25,327 bases of DNA from an uncultured Prevotella sp. (GTDB lineage Bacteria > Bacteroidota > Bacteroidia > Bacteroidales > Bacteroidaceae), in the NCBI GenBank assembly GCA_900543975.1, contig UQTI01000042.1, positions 1-25,327 on the forward strand. The letters are read 5' to 3'. How positions within the stretch are numbered: position 1 is the first letter of the stretch; every line of letters begins with the position of its first letter. Positions 15,487-22,946 of the stretch are shown here, in pieces. Under the pieces are notes generated by a model, which saw nothing but the letters and a program-made list of their open reading frames with translations, did not search any database and was not told where the DNA came from. A program made the position numbers and the translations under genes.

Positions 15487-16623
15487 TTTTATCAAATGAT
15501 AAGTTCCTCCTGCATAGAGACGCACCATGCCTTTCATCTCAAGCGAGAAGAGCAGGGCACTGATTTGCGGAATGGTCAGCGCTGTGCGCAAGGCAATGAC
15601 GTTGGCTTGCAGGTCGTTCTCTTTAGCGAGTTGGTCAACGATGCGTTGCTCCTCGGGCGACAGCGTCGGGAAGAGTTGCCGCTCTATGCCCTGTTGTTTA
15701 GCCTGTGAGAGCATGCTGTCCTCAAGCCATCCCATCGACTCAACGAAGTCCTTTGCCGATGTTATGAGCGTTGCTTTGCCCGAGCGAATGAGGTTGTTGC
15801 AGCCCTCGCTGTAGCGTGCTCCCACCGGTCCGGGGAAGGCTAAGACATCGCGTTTATATTCGAAAGCCATGCGCGTGGTTATCAGTCCGCCGCCGTGGGC
15901 AGCGCTCTCCACGAGCACGGTGGCGTCAGCCATGCCCGCCACGATGCGGTTACGTCGCACGAAGTTGAGCTTGTCGGCTTTCGTTGATGAAGGAAACTCC
16001 GACAGCAGTCCGCCCTGCCCAACCATCCTGCGTGCCGTAGGCTTGTGAGCCGGAGGGTAGAGCGTGTCGAGCCCGTGAGCCAGCACGCCGACGGTGCTGT
16101 AGCCGTTGTTCAGAGCGGCGTTGTGCGCACAGATGTCGACACCATAAGCCAGACCGCTGACCACCAGCGTCTGTGGGCATAACGTCTTCAGGTCGCCCAC
16201 AAACCTGTTTATGAGGTCATGGCCGTAGGCTGTGCTGTGGCGTGTCCCCACAATGCTGATCACCCTTCGTGCGTTCAGGTCGGCGTTGCCCTTGTAGAAG
16301 AGCAGGAGCGGTGCGTCGTCACACTCGCGCAGCCGTGATGGGTAGCGCTCATCGTTTATGGCGAGCGGTTCAATGCCGTTGTCCGTCATGAAGCCATACT
16401 CGTCGGTGGCCATACCGATGAGGTTCTCCATGCTCTCCACCGCCCTTACCAGACGTTCCGGGGCGTTGGGCATGATAGACCTTATGTCGTGGCAGTGGTC
16501 TGCCACGGCTGTTGCCGACCCTGCCAGGTTGTAAAGCTCTCGCATGTCGGTAAGCCCGAAGTTGCTGGCGCGTGTCAGGGCTATGAGAGATATCGTCTCT
16601 TTGCTGTTGGGTTGGGTTGTCAT
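15484..16623 (-). CDS. dprA: DNA-processing protein A, ssDNA-binding RecA loader
   Basis: Cytoplasmic protein of 379 residues that binds incoming single-stranded DNA and loads RecA during natural transformation. An N-terminal SAM-like helical region is followed by the Rossmann-type core. Visible core motifs are ISIVGTRHSTAYGHDLI, VVSGLAYGVDICAHNAAL, TVGVLAHGLDTLYPPAH, LLSEFPSS, FVRRNRIVAGMADATVLVES and GGGLITTRMAFEYKRDVLAFPGPVG. A C-terminal winged-helix (DML1-like) domain is present (LSPEEQRIVDQLAKENDLQ to the end). The frame extends 30 codons upstream through an 18-bp tandem repeat. ATG 16623, preceded by AAGAAAGAAAACA, matches the family start. The stop codon lies in a REP-like element. 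Transformation function in this organism is an inference. Confidence 0.95.
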   Translation of the reverse strand: MTTQPNSKETISLIALTRASNFGLTDMRELYNLAGSATAVADHCHDIRSIMPNAPERLVRAVESMENLIGMATDEYGFMTDNGIEPLAINDERYPSRLRECDDAPLLLFYKGNADLNARRVISIVGTRHSTAYGHDLINRFVGDLKTLCPQTLVVSGLAYGVDICAHNAALNNGYSTVGVLAHGLDTLYPPAHKPTARRMVGQGGLLSEFPSSTKADKLNFVRRNRIVAGMADATVLVESAAHGGGLITTRMAFEYKRDVLAFPGPVGARYSEGCNNLIRSGKATLITSAKDFVESMGWLEDSMLSQAKQQGIERQLFPTLSPEEQRIVDQLAKENDLQANVIALRTALTIPQISALLFSLEMKGMVRLYAGGTYHLIK

Positions 16624-16672
16624 TGTTTTCTTTCTTGATGGGGTAAGCGAGGCGGGGCTTGTAAGGCTTAAG

Positions 16673-16774
16673 GGCATGTAGACCTTATGGGGCATGTAGA
16701 CCTTATGGGGCATGTAGATCTTATGGGGCTTATAGGTCTTATAAGCCTATATCTTATGCGCCTATATCTTATGC
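16673..16774. repeat. 18-bp/15-bp minisatellite upstream of dprA
   Basis: Four 18-base units (16673, 16691, 16709, 16727; consensus GGCATGTAGACCTTATGG, the fourth divergent) are followed by two perfect 15-base units GCCTATATCTTATGC at 16745 and 16760. On the minus strand the 18-mers read in frame with dprA and would encode repeated MPHKVY. Confidence 0.9.
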
Positions 16775-16817
16775 GCCTTATATGTCGGTCTTATTGTCCT
16801 TATATCTCCCAAGCCCT

Positions 16818-17228
16818 TCAATCTTCTAAGAACTTCTCGAAGGCCCGGTCATAATCTTCGCTGTTGCCCAGGCGTCCGTTGATGAGGACCACGAGCTCGG
16901 CGGTGCATTTAAAGCACAACACGTTATCGCTTTTGCGGTAGATGTCTTGGTTGAAGACATAACGCAGGCCCTCCTTGCGCAGTCCCAGGCGCGACACGAA
17001 TCTGTCGTCGCAGCGCAGAGGCACCTTATACTGAAGGTTCATGCGTGCCACGACGGCATCGACCCCTTTCTCGTGCAGTTGTGCGAAACTCACACCCAGC
17101 GACAGTAGAAACAGGTGTCGTGTGTGCTCTGTGTAATGAAGATAGTTGGCGTTGTTGACAATGCCCTGGATGTCGCACTCATAGTCGCGCACCTCCATCT
17201 CCGTCTCAAATATATATTTTTGTTTCAT
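16818..17228 (-). CDS. Acyl-CoA thioesterase, hotdog fold (4HBT/YbgC-like)
   Basis: Small cytoplasmic hotdog-fold protein of 136 residues expected to hydrolyse an acyl-CoA or acyl-ACP thioester. The family signature is near the N-terminus: VRDYECDIQGIVNNANYLHY, where Asp19 is the likely catalytic acid and GIV-N-ANY is the substrate-side motif. VVARMNLQYKVPLRCDD and a beta-strand-rich C-terminal half complete the fold. The length is normal. The frame is open to a GTG at 17258, but ATG 17228 after AGAAAGAAA gives the usual N-terminus. It sits between DUF2851 and dprA, all leftward, with repeats filling both gaps. The substrate cannot be told from the sequence. Confidence 0.88.
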   Translation of the reverse strand: MKQKYIFETEMEVRDYECDIQGIVNNANYLHYTEHTRHLFLLSLGVSFAQLHEKGVDAVVARMNLQYKVPLRCDDRFVSRLGLRKEGLRYVFNQDIYRKSDNVLCFKCTAELVVLINGRLGNSEDYDRAFEKFLED

Positions 17229-17250
17229 TTTCTTTCTGAATTTAAAGCAC

Positions 17251-17310
17251 AGCCCCACCCCCGCGCCGCTTCGCGGCTCACCCCTCCCCTTAGGGAGGGG
17301 AGTGAATGGC
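17251..17310 (+). repeat. GC-rich palindromic intergenic repeat (REP-like), short form 1
   Basis: 60 bases matching 23711-23770 at 57 positions. Two successive hairpins are visible: GCCGC-TTC-GCGGC and CCCCTCCC-CTTA-GGGAGGGG. The end is AGTGAATGGC. It lies 22 bases upstream of the thioesterase start codon, so it is in that gene's leader. Confidence 0.9.
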
Positions 17311-17314
17311 TAAG

Positions 17315-17420
17315 GCTATAAGATTTTTGAATTTTGATTTTTGAATTTTGAATTGTTGCGCCGATGGCGCAATGTTGATTTTTAGAATTTTGATTTTCCC
17401 TCTTTAGAAGGGCTATTGAA
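17315..17420. repeat. Low-complexity GAATTTT/GATTTTT array with a central hairpin
   Basis: About seven GAATTTT or GATTTTT units surround a perfect hairpin TTGCGCC-GAT-GGCGCAA at 17356-17372. It lies between DUF2851 and the thioesterase gene. Nothing coding is seen. Confidence 0.7.
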
Positions 17421-17444
17421 TTCTTCACTCTTCGTTCTTCACTC

Positions 17445-18764
17445 TTACCTTATAAAGGCGTCAGCCTTTTTTACCTTTAAATATTCGTACCCGAACCGGC
17501 AGCGGAGACATTCCTTTTTGTCGCAATATTCGCGTTTGAGCTGAATGAGTGCTTGCGAGTCGCCGGCGTTGTCGACCGACAGGCCACACTGTTGCCACAT
17601 GCGCACGATGGTGTTGTCCTCAGCCTTGAGCTGTTCGAGGAAGGCGAAGGCGCGGTCGCAGAGCTTCTCCGAAGCGGTGTGCCGCCCATAGGCGTAGAGC
17701 ATGGGCACCACGGTGTTGATGACAAGCACATCCTTCGATGCCTTCGACAGCTGCTTGTCGTTCGGCTTGCTCTCCTGCCCGAAGGTGTAATGAGTGTGCC
17801 AGTAGGGTGTGGTCCCGGTAGACAGCATGCGCCGCACGTCGTCAAGCGATTGGCAGTTGGCCATCAGGCTCAGGGAGCACTGCCGCGAGCAGTAGAGGTT
17901 GACGAGCTGGGCTATGCGTATGTAAGGAAAGTTCTGCGGTCTGAGCCTCAGAAAGCGCCACATGCGGCCGTCTATTGGTGTGAGGTTAAACTTATGGGCG
18001 AGGTATGTGTACTCGCGTGAGAGGCTTTGAAAATGGGCATCTGCCGCTGTCTCGAGCTGTCTGTGCTCCGTCACGGCCGCCACGTTAAGCAGTCCGGCCT
18101 GTCCGAAGAACAGCGCTTCGATCTGGAACGGGTCGTCGCGGTGGTGGGCAGCGGCATCGAGCGGCAGGTTCATCGCCCATGTCTCGAAGGCGTCGCCGTT
18201 GACCCCGAAGCCGAAGTTGCGTGCCAGCGTTGTGAAGAACGCCTGTTCCCATGACCCGCCCGCCGCCTTTGCCCGAGCCTCTATGGCCTCCGTCTTCTGT
18301 TGCAGCCGTTCGGTTTGCAGATAGCTCATCCACGAGTGTTGAAGGAGGCGCGACAGGTTAGGTATGATGCGATAGCACGGCGGATAAGCGTCGGTGTGGA
18401 GCAGCTCTTCATAGTTGTCCTTCACCTTTTGCGGCACCGGCAGCACCAGCTGTGGAGGCTTTTGGCCGTCTTCGGTTATGGCCTGGCAGTTGTCTTCCTC
18501 CTCGACCACATGCAGCATCACGTTGTTGTATGCCGTGTCGCGGTCGTGGTGGTGAGCGAACCACTCTGACGCCTTTGTGTGAAGCTCCACGTTCCCCACC
18601 CACAGCGTGCCGTTTATGCGCACTTTGGCGTTGAAGAAGTCGGGTCCTGCGTTGCTGTTGTGCAGACCGGGGTCTATGACCTCCACATCTTGTCCGATGG
18701 TGGTGGTGAGGGCTGACAGGGGGAAGAGCTTGTGCTTCCAGACATAATGAAGGAGTTGTTCCAT
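17445..18764 (-). CDS. DUF2851 family protein
   Basis: 439 residues, a length usual for DUF2851, a Bacteroidetes family without assigned function. No signal peptide or membrane helix is visible, so it is probably cytoplasmic. The N-terminal region is the most conserved looking: VIDPGLHNSNAGPDFFNAKV, GNVELHTKASEWFAHHHDRD and YNNVMLHVVEEED. Its order of Asp, Glu and Lys (GPDF then VELHTK) is suggestive of a metal-dependent nuclease-like site, but this is only inference. The C-terminal half is helical, with cysteines (EYCDKKECLRCRFGYEYL). The last residues, KVKKADAFIR, are encoded by an intergenic repeat (17457-17475). A -7 box lies 36 bases upstream of the ATG. It leads the leftward group with the thioesterase, dprA and dusB. 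Confidence 0.9.
   Translation of the reverse strand: MEQLLHYVWKHKLFPLSALTTTIGQDVEVIDPGLHNSNAGPDFFNAKVRINGTLWVGNVELHTKASEWFAHHHDRDTAYNNVMLHVVEEEDNCQAITEDGQKPPQLVLPVPQKVKDNYEELLHTDAYPPCYRIIPNLSRLLQHSWMSYLQTERLQQKTEAIEARAKAAGGSWEQAFFTTLARNFGFGVNGDAFETWAMNLPLDAAAHHRDDPFQIEALFFGQAGLLNVAAVTEHRQLETAADAHFQSLSREYTYLAHKFNLTPIDGRMWRFLRLRPQNFPYIRIAQLVNLYCSRQCSLSLMANCQSLDDVRRMLSTGTTPYWHTHYTFGQESKPNDKQLSKASKDVLVINTVVPMLYAYGRHTASEKLCDRAFAFLEQLKAEDNTIVRMWQQCGLSVDNAGDSQALIQLKREYCDKKECLRCRFGYEYLKVKKADAFIR
17457..17475 (-). repeat. GGTAAAAAAGGCTGACGCC repeat inside the DUF2851 C-terminal codons
   Basis: On the minus strand these 19 bases are identical to the core of the repeats at 12472 and 12563. Here they are coding: they encode K-KKADA just before the TAA stop at 17445-17447. 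Confidence 0.85.
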
Positions 18765-18799
18765 GACGGGGCTTGTTTGGTGGAAGGTGTTTATTTTTG

Positions 18800-18807
18800 C
18801 AAAGCTA
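18800..18807 (-). promoter_or_regulatory. -7 promoter box for DUF2851
   Basis: The minus strand reads TAGCTTTG, an exact TAnnTTTG match, 36 bases before the ATG. The box begins one base after the U-run of the upstream operon's terminator, so its -33 region would fall in the terminator stem. Confidence 0.6.
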
Positions 18808-18808
18808 C

Positions 18809-18847
18809 AAAAAAAGTCCCGAACTCATGGGAGAACGGGACCTTTTT
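18809..18847 (-). terminator. Rho-independent terminator of the PCMD operon
   Basis: GTCCCG (18816-18821) pairs with CGGGAC (18836-18841), with an inner CTC/GAG and an ATGG loop. On the minus strand seven T residues follow (18809-18815). A T-rich stretch on the other side would allow termination in both directions. Confidence 0.8.
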
Positions 18848-18911
18848 CTTTCTTTATTTTTGTCAATCCTTGCTTCACAAGGTTGCTTTGTCTTTCAATG
18901 CCTTCGTTTTT

Positions 18912-20486
18912 TTACTTCTTCAGCACCTTCTTCACGTTGCCGTTGGCATCTTTCACGATGTAGAGACCAGGCTTGGTGATAGCGTTCACGCGTATGCCGT
19001 CGATGGTGTAGATGCCAGCGGCCTGAGCCTGAGCAGCGTGAGCGCCGTTGATGCCAGAGGTGATGCCCTGAGCGTTGCCCTTCTTGATATTGAGGGTGTA
19101 GACATTGGTTGTGGCGAGGTCGTTTGAAGTGATCTCAAAGGTAGCCTTACCGTCGGCGATGGTGGTGCTTACATAAGCGCCCTTACCATCGCTTATAGCC
19201 TTCAGGTTATTGGCAGTAACGTCGAAGGGCACGGTAGCGGTATACTCTTTTGTCTCGCTGTTTACGCCGTCAACGGTAAACACCTCACCGTTCTCAGCGG
19301 TCAGGGTGATGGCCTTCAGGCCAGCGTTATATACGAAGCTCAGGTCGTCAACGTAGAGAAGGTCGCCGTCAGAGCCCTTGCCAGCGTCGGCATTGGTTGA
19401 GAGGGTTACGAGCACCGACTTGGCCTTTGCGCCATACTGTGCGAAGGCATCGTAGGTGAAGGGGATGGTAAACTCTTTCCACTCGTCACCTGTCTCAGCA
19501 ATCTTTGCGTTGCGTGCCTCGCCCACCACGTTGGTGTAGGTGGTTTCAGAGGGAGCAGGCTCGTGGAACTCGGTACCGTCGTTGATGATAGCGGTAGCGG
19601 TGGCGTAGGGGTGCTCGGCGTTGGCAGTGCCTTGTTTAAACTTCAGCCATACCTTCATGGCATCGGGGAGGCTGTACAGAGTAGCGTAGAAGGGGTCGCC
19701 GTGAGTATCCTTATCGGTATTGCTCATATCGCTCCACGCATAGTTTGAGTTGGTGTCGGAAGCGAACATGCTGCCAGTGTTCATGCGGCCAGTGGTGATG
19801 GTACCGTTAGCGATGGCAAGATACAGATCAATGCTCTTCAGCATGAGGCTCTGCTTGCCAGTAGAACCTGGGCGCACGTCCTCGCTCTTAAAGGTTACGG
19901 GGTTATAGCCAGCCATATAAACGAGGCCAGGGTCGCCTGAAGCGCTCATGAACGAGTGCCAGTAGTCGGGCTCGTCGCTGGTAGCTTTGTCATTGGGATC
20001 GTCGGGCGAGGTCACCGTTGCTGTGTGATAAGTTTCAAAGCCAGCGTTGGGCAACTGATACTTTGCTGTGCCGAAGGTAACCTTGATTTTCTGAGTAGCC
20101 ATGCTGATGTTGATATTGGTGTAGAAGTCGCCATCGCGCAGCTCGCCAATCATGTCGATGGGCACGCTCTTCAGCAAAAAGTCCATGCTACCGCCTTTGA
20201 TGGCGATGTTTTTCTTTGCCTTCAGCATTTGTGTCTGACCGTTTGACACGGCGGGCACGTCGGTAATGATGATGTTGCCCACGTTCATGGTAGTTTTGCC
20301 CAGTTTGAACTTAAAGTTCATCAGCTTCAGGGTATAGTTGCCATCGTTCTGTTTCTCTATTGTGATGTCAGAGGTCTGATCTACTTTTTTGCCGTCGATG
20401 TCGATGTGCAACGGCCCGTTGTAGGTGTCGGCCATGCCGGTGAGAGCGGTCATGGCAACGAATAATAATGTAAATAATTTTTTCAT
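18912..20486 (-). CDS. Secreted calycin-like/PCMD-domain protein with C-terminal sorting-like segment
   Basis: 524 residues with a signal peptide cut near residue 19 (ALTGMA/DTYNG). Residues of about 20-145 form a beta-rich domain like the lipocalin (calycin-like) domains of Bacteroidetes, with YTLKLMNFKFKLGKTTMNVG and IDMIGELRDGDFYTNI. About 147-387 is a PCMD-type putative carbohydrate metabolism domain: LPNAGFETYH at its start, then EWKEFTIPFTYD and GDLLYVDDLSFVYN at its end. About 390-467 is an Ig-like region. The C-terminus (about 490-524; GIYTIDGIRVNAITKPGLYI then VKDANGNVKKVLKK) looks like the sorting or anchoring tails of Prevotella secreted proteins (type IX secretion-like). It is the last gene of a three-gene operon and shares the PCMD architecture with the first. 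The ligand is unknown. Confidence 0.82.
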   Translation of the reverse strand: MKKLFTLLFVAMTALTGMADTYNGPLHIDIDGKKVDQTSDITIEKQNDGNYTLKLMNFKFKLGKTTMNVGNIIITDVPAVSNGQTQMLKAKKNIAIKGGSMDFLLKSVPIDMIGELRDGDFYTNINISMATQKIKVTFGTAKYQLPNAGFETYHTATVTSPDDPNDKATSDEPDYWHSFMSASGDPGLVYMAGYNPVTFKSEDVRPGSTGKQSLMLKSIDLYLAIANGTITTGRMNTGSMFASDTNSNYAWSDMSNTDKDTHGDPFYATLYSLPDAMKVWLKFKQGTANAEHPYATATAIINDGTEFHEPAPSETTYTNVVGEARNAKIAETGDEWKEFTIPFTYDAFAQYGAKAKSVLVTLSTNADAGKGSDGDLLYVDDLSFVYNAGLKAITLTAENGEVFTVDGVNSETKEYTATVPFDVTANNLKAISDGKGAYVSTTIADGKATFEITSNDLATTNVYTLNIKKGNAQGITSGINGAHAAQAQAAGIYTIDGIRVNAITKPGLYIVKDANGNVKKVLKK

Positions 20487-20520
20487 ATTTCTTATTGTTT
20501 TTGGAATTTAATTGTTTTCT

Positions 20521-21276
20521 TTATTTCAACTTATACGTCACGCCTATGGTGCCGTATATGGGGTACATGGTTTGCTCGATGGTTTTAAAATCTCTTTTGA
20601 AGATGCCTGTCAAGCCCCAAGCAATGTCGGCGTAGGCGCCCCAACGTTTTGAGAAGTACCAGTCGGCGCCGGCGTTCATGCCAAACTGCAGGTGTCGCAG
20701 GTCGTCAGAGAAGTCGTAGGTGCCTCGTGAACTTTCGTCAGAGCCAATGTTTATCTTGTTGCCCGTGGGGTCGCCCACACGCAGATGTCCGTTGTAAGCA
20801 TAGCCCGAGAAGTTGTTTGACAGGACATAGCTGAGATAAGGTCCTGCCTTCAGTCGCACACGTCCCAGGTCGTAGGTGGCCTGCAAGGGCAGAGTGATCA
20901 TCCACTCGTCAACCTCTGTCACCACGCTTCCGGTGAACATGCCGCTCACGGTGCGTCCGCCCTGTCGCATCTCCATGTGATAATTTTTCACATCGGCGTC
21001 GGTCTTCATGTTTTTGTTCTCGTAGTGGAAGCCAGCCAGCACGCCCCATCCCTTTCCCAGAGGTTTGTAGGCATCGAGCGCCAGCGTGATGTTAGGCTTC
21101 ACCGTGAATTTGTTCAGACCGCGTATCTCTGCGGGCATGCCCAGGGGTGCCGTGCCTCCCAGCTCATATCCAGCGCGTGCATAATAGGTAAGGTTGTCGA
21201 AGATGCCTATGGCCATTGCCTGCACCGAGAAGACCAATGCCGCTGCTGATGCTATGATATATTTTTTCATTCTCAT
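20521..21276 (-). CDS. Outer-membrane beta-barrel protein (porin/PorT-like family)
   Basis: 251 residues with a signal peptide (KKYIIASAAALVFSVQAMA) and an all-beta mature part of alternating polar and hydrophobic strands. It ends in the strand YGTIGVTYKLK, as in 8-10-stranded Bacteroidetes outer-membrane barrels. Strand-like segments include FTVKPNITLALDAYKPLG, WGVLAGFHYENKNM, WMITLPLQATYDLGRVRLKA and FGMNAGADWYFSKRWGAYAD. Two start codons are close together (21276 and 21270). The second gives the more usual MKKY start. It lies 59 bases after the PCMD lipoprotein gene and 34 bases before the secreted PCMD protein, so all three are probably one transcript. It may anchor or conduct for the two PCMD partners. 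Confidence 0.85.
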   Translation of the reverse strand: MRMKKYIIASAAALVFSVQAMAIGIFDNLTYYARAGYELGGTAPLGMPAEIRGLNKFTVKPNITLALDAYKPLGKGWGVLAGFHYENKNMKTDADVKNYHMEMRQGGRTVSGMFTGSVVTEVDEWMITLPLQATYDLGRVRLKAGPYLSYVLSNNFSGYAYNGHLRVGDPTGNKINIGSDESSRGTYDFSDDLRHLQFGMNAGADWYFSKRWGAYADIAWGLTGIFKRDFKTIEQTMYPIYGTIGVTYKLK

Positions 21277-21335
21277 TCGTTGCTTGTGTTATTTTGTTTG
21301 AGCGTTATTGTGAATATCTGCATGATGAGGTGGAA

Positions 21336-22514
21336 CTATTCATCCCATGACAGGTGCACATCGTCGATGCACAGGGTGCTGCCCACAGCACCCTGGAAGT
21401 CGGCACCCTTGAAGCTTGACGTGAACACAACAGCCAGGCTATAGCCGTGTTTTGCCAAAACGGCAGGGTCTACCTCGGCGGTGTAGGTGAACGGTATGTT
21501 GAAGAAAGTCCATGAGTCGGTGGTCTTGACCTCGTCGATGATGGCTGTCGCCACGATGAGGTTGCTTGAGCGCACGTTGCTGCCGTCGAGCGTCACAGAC
21601 TGACCTTTGTCGTCGGTATTGCGGTAGAGCACGGCATAGATGTCGCCACGGTCGGTGACGGTCTTGTCCCATTTGTTTTGACGGTTTGTGAATTTCTCGC
21701 CGGGCTTGTAGGTATAATAGCCTGAGAAGCTGAGAGGCTTCTTGCTTACAGGCACACCGAACATGGTGGCCTTCAACGTCTCGCCCAACGCCTGAGAGAG
21801 GTCAAACTTGCCGAGGAAGAGGTTGCCGGCGGCGATTGGCATGTTCATGAACAGACCGAAGGGGCCTGTGCTGCATGTGGTCAGGCGCACGCCTTTGCCT
21901 GTGTGTCCATTGTCAATGCTCACGCTTGGAAACTGGTCCTTGGTCACATGGTTTTCATCATCTTCCTCACCCATGCTGATGTCGAAACCGCCGTTGCCCG
22001 TTGCCCAGCAGTCCATGATGAAACCGTCGCTAAACTTCTCCACCCATGCATCGTAGGGGCGGTTGCAGCCCTCGGTCACCTGCTGCAGGTCTTCAAAGTT
22101 GAAATTGCTGATGGCATCGATGGTTCGCATGCCTATGCTCACGGTGTAGGAGCGGCTCCATTTTCCGTCTTGCGATGTGACAGTATATCTCACTTCCTTA
22201 CCGTCAGAGAAGTCGCGCGGCGTGTTGAGGGGCTGTCCGTCATCAGCCTTTACGGTGGCGCCTTCGGTCAGTCTAAACTGTGGCACAAGGGCGGTGATGT
22301 CGGCTTCGGGCAACACCTTAAATCGGATGCTACGCTCGCTCGACAGCACATTTACCAGCGTGTCGTTCTTGCTGAAAAACATTGCTTCGGGGTTGTCTAC
22401 ATGGATGTATGCCTGCTCAATGTCACACTCAGCGTTGAGCGGCTCGTCCTTGAAACACGATGTGAGCGTTGTAGATAGGCACATCATGGCAAGGGCCAAA
22501 AATTTTCCTTTCAT
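21336..22514 (-). CDS. PCMD-domain lipoprotein
   Basis: 392 residues with a lipoprotein signal: MKGKFLALAMMCLSTTLTSC, Cys20 as the acylated residue, followed by FKDEP, which is charged enough to suit surface export. About 21-130 is an Ig-like region with IRFKVLPEADITALVPQFRL, a DUF4493/Ig-type fold of Bacteroidetes lipoproteins. About 137-392 is a PCMD-type domain: ISNFNFEDLQQ at its start, YYTYKPGEKFTN, DSWTFFNIPFTY, and VGSTLCIDDVHLSWDE at its end. The last segments align by eye with the PCMD domain of the secreted protein two genes on. The frame can be opened three codons earlier with TTG, but ATG 22514 is the natural start. It is the first gene of the leftward three-gene operon and has a good promoter upstream. 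Confidence 0.85.
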   Translation of the reverse strand: MKGKFLALAMMCLSTTLTSCFKDEPLNAECDIEQAYIHVDNPEAMFFSKNDTLVNVLSSERSIRFKVLPEADITALVPQFRLTEGATVKADDGQPLNTPRDFSDGKEVRYTVTSQDGKWSRSYTVSIGMRTIDAISNFNFEDLQQVTEGCNRPYDAWVEKFSDGFIMDCWATGNGGFDISMGEEDDENHVTKDQFPSVSIDNGHTGKGVRLTTCSTGPFGLFMNMPIAAGNLFLGKFDLSQALGETLKATMFGVPVSKKPLSFSGYYTYKPGEKFTNRQNKWDKTVTDRGDIYAVLYRNTDDKGQSVTLDGSNVRSSNLIVATAIIDEVKTTDSWTFFNIPFTYTAEVDPAVLAKHGYSLAVVFTSSFKGADFQGAVGSTLCIDDVHLSWDE

Positions 22515-22641
22515 CAAAACCAATTAATTTTCTTTTAGTTAAAAAACAATTCTTCTTTGGCGCAACAAAAACATGTGCGCCCTGTTGTAGAGAGACATCC
22601 GTCTGCCACTTTTTCTTTGATTAATTCTGATTAACCGCATG

Positions 22642-22674
22642 CAAAGTTAACGCAAAAACATCTCACAACCAAAA
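22642..22674 (-). promoter_or_regulatory. Promoter of the PCMD lipoprotein-barrel-secreted protein operon
   Basis: On the minus strand TTTTG (22670-22674) is followed after 20 bases by TAACTTTG (22642-22649). These fit the Bacteroidetes -33 TTTG and -7 TAnnTTTG at normal spacing. The leader to ATG 22514 would be about 120 bases. Confidence 0.65.
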
Positions 22675-22870
22675 GTTTTGGGCAAAAAGATTGTTTACAC
22701 CTTATATAAAGAACCTCTCTTGTCTGATTATGGCCAATAATTTTCACAAATGGAACAAAACAGCATGAAAATGAGCACTATGGGGCGCCCAGGGGAGCGC
22801 ACATGGCAAAACAAAGGGGCCGATTAAGCAAAATTAATAGAGAATGGTCTGTGACACAACGTTTTTTTAT

Positions 22871-22878
22871 TAACTTTG
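22871..22878 (+). promoter_or_regulatory. -7 promoter box for dapB
   Basis: TAACTTTG, an exact TAnnTTTG match and the same octamer as in the divergent promoter at 22642-22649. It lies 68 bases upstream of the dapB ATG. The -33 match is weak. Confidence 0.6.
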
Positions 22879-22946
22879 CAAGGTCGATGCCCCAACGACA
22901 CAAGAAAAGAAAACAAAGAAAAAAACAACAAAACTTTTTACACAAG

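Noticed and set aside
22803..22946. 48-codon N-terminal extension of dapB
   Set aside because: It is Lys/Arg/Gln-rich and precedes the nucleotide-binding start. It spans the -7 box at 22871, so it would not be in the transcript.
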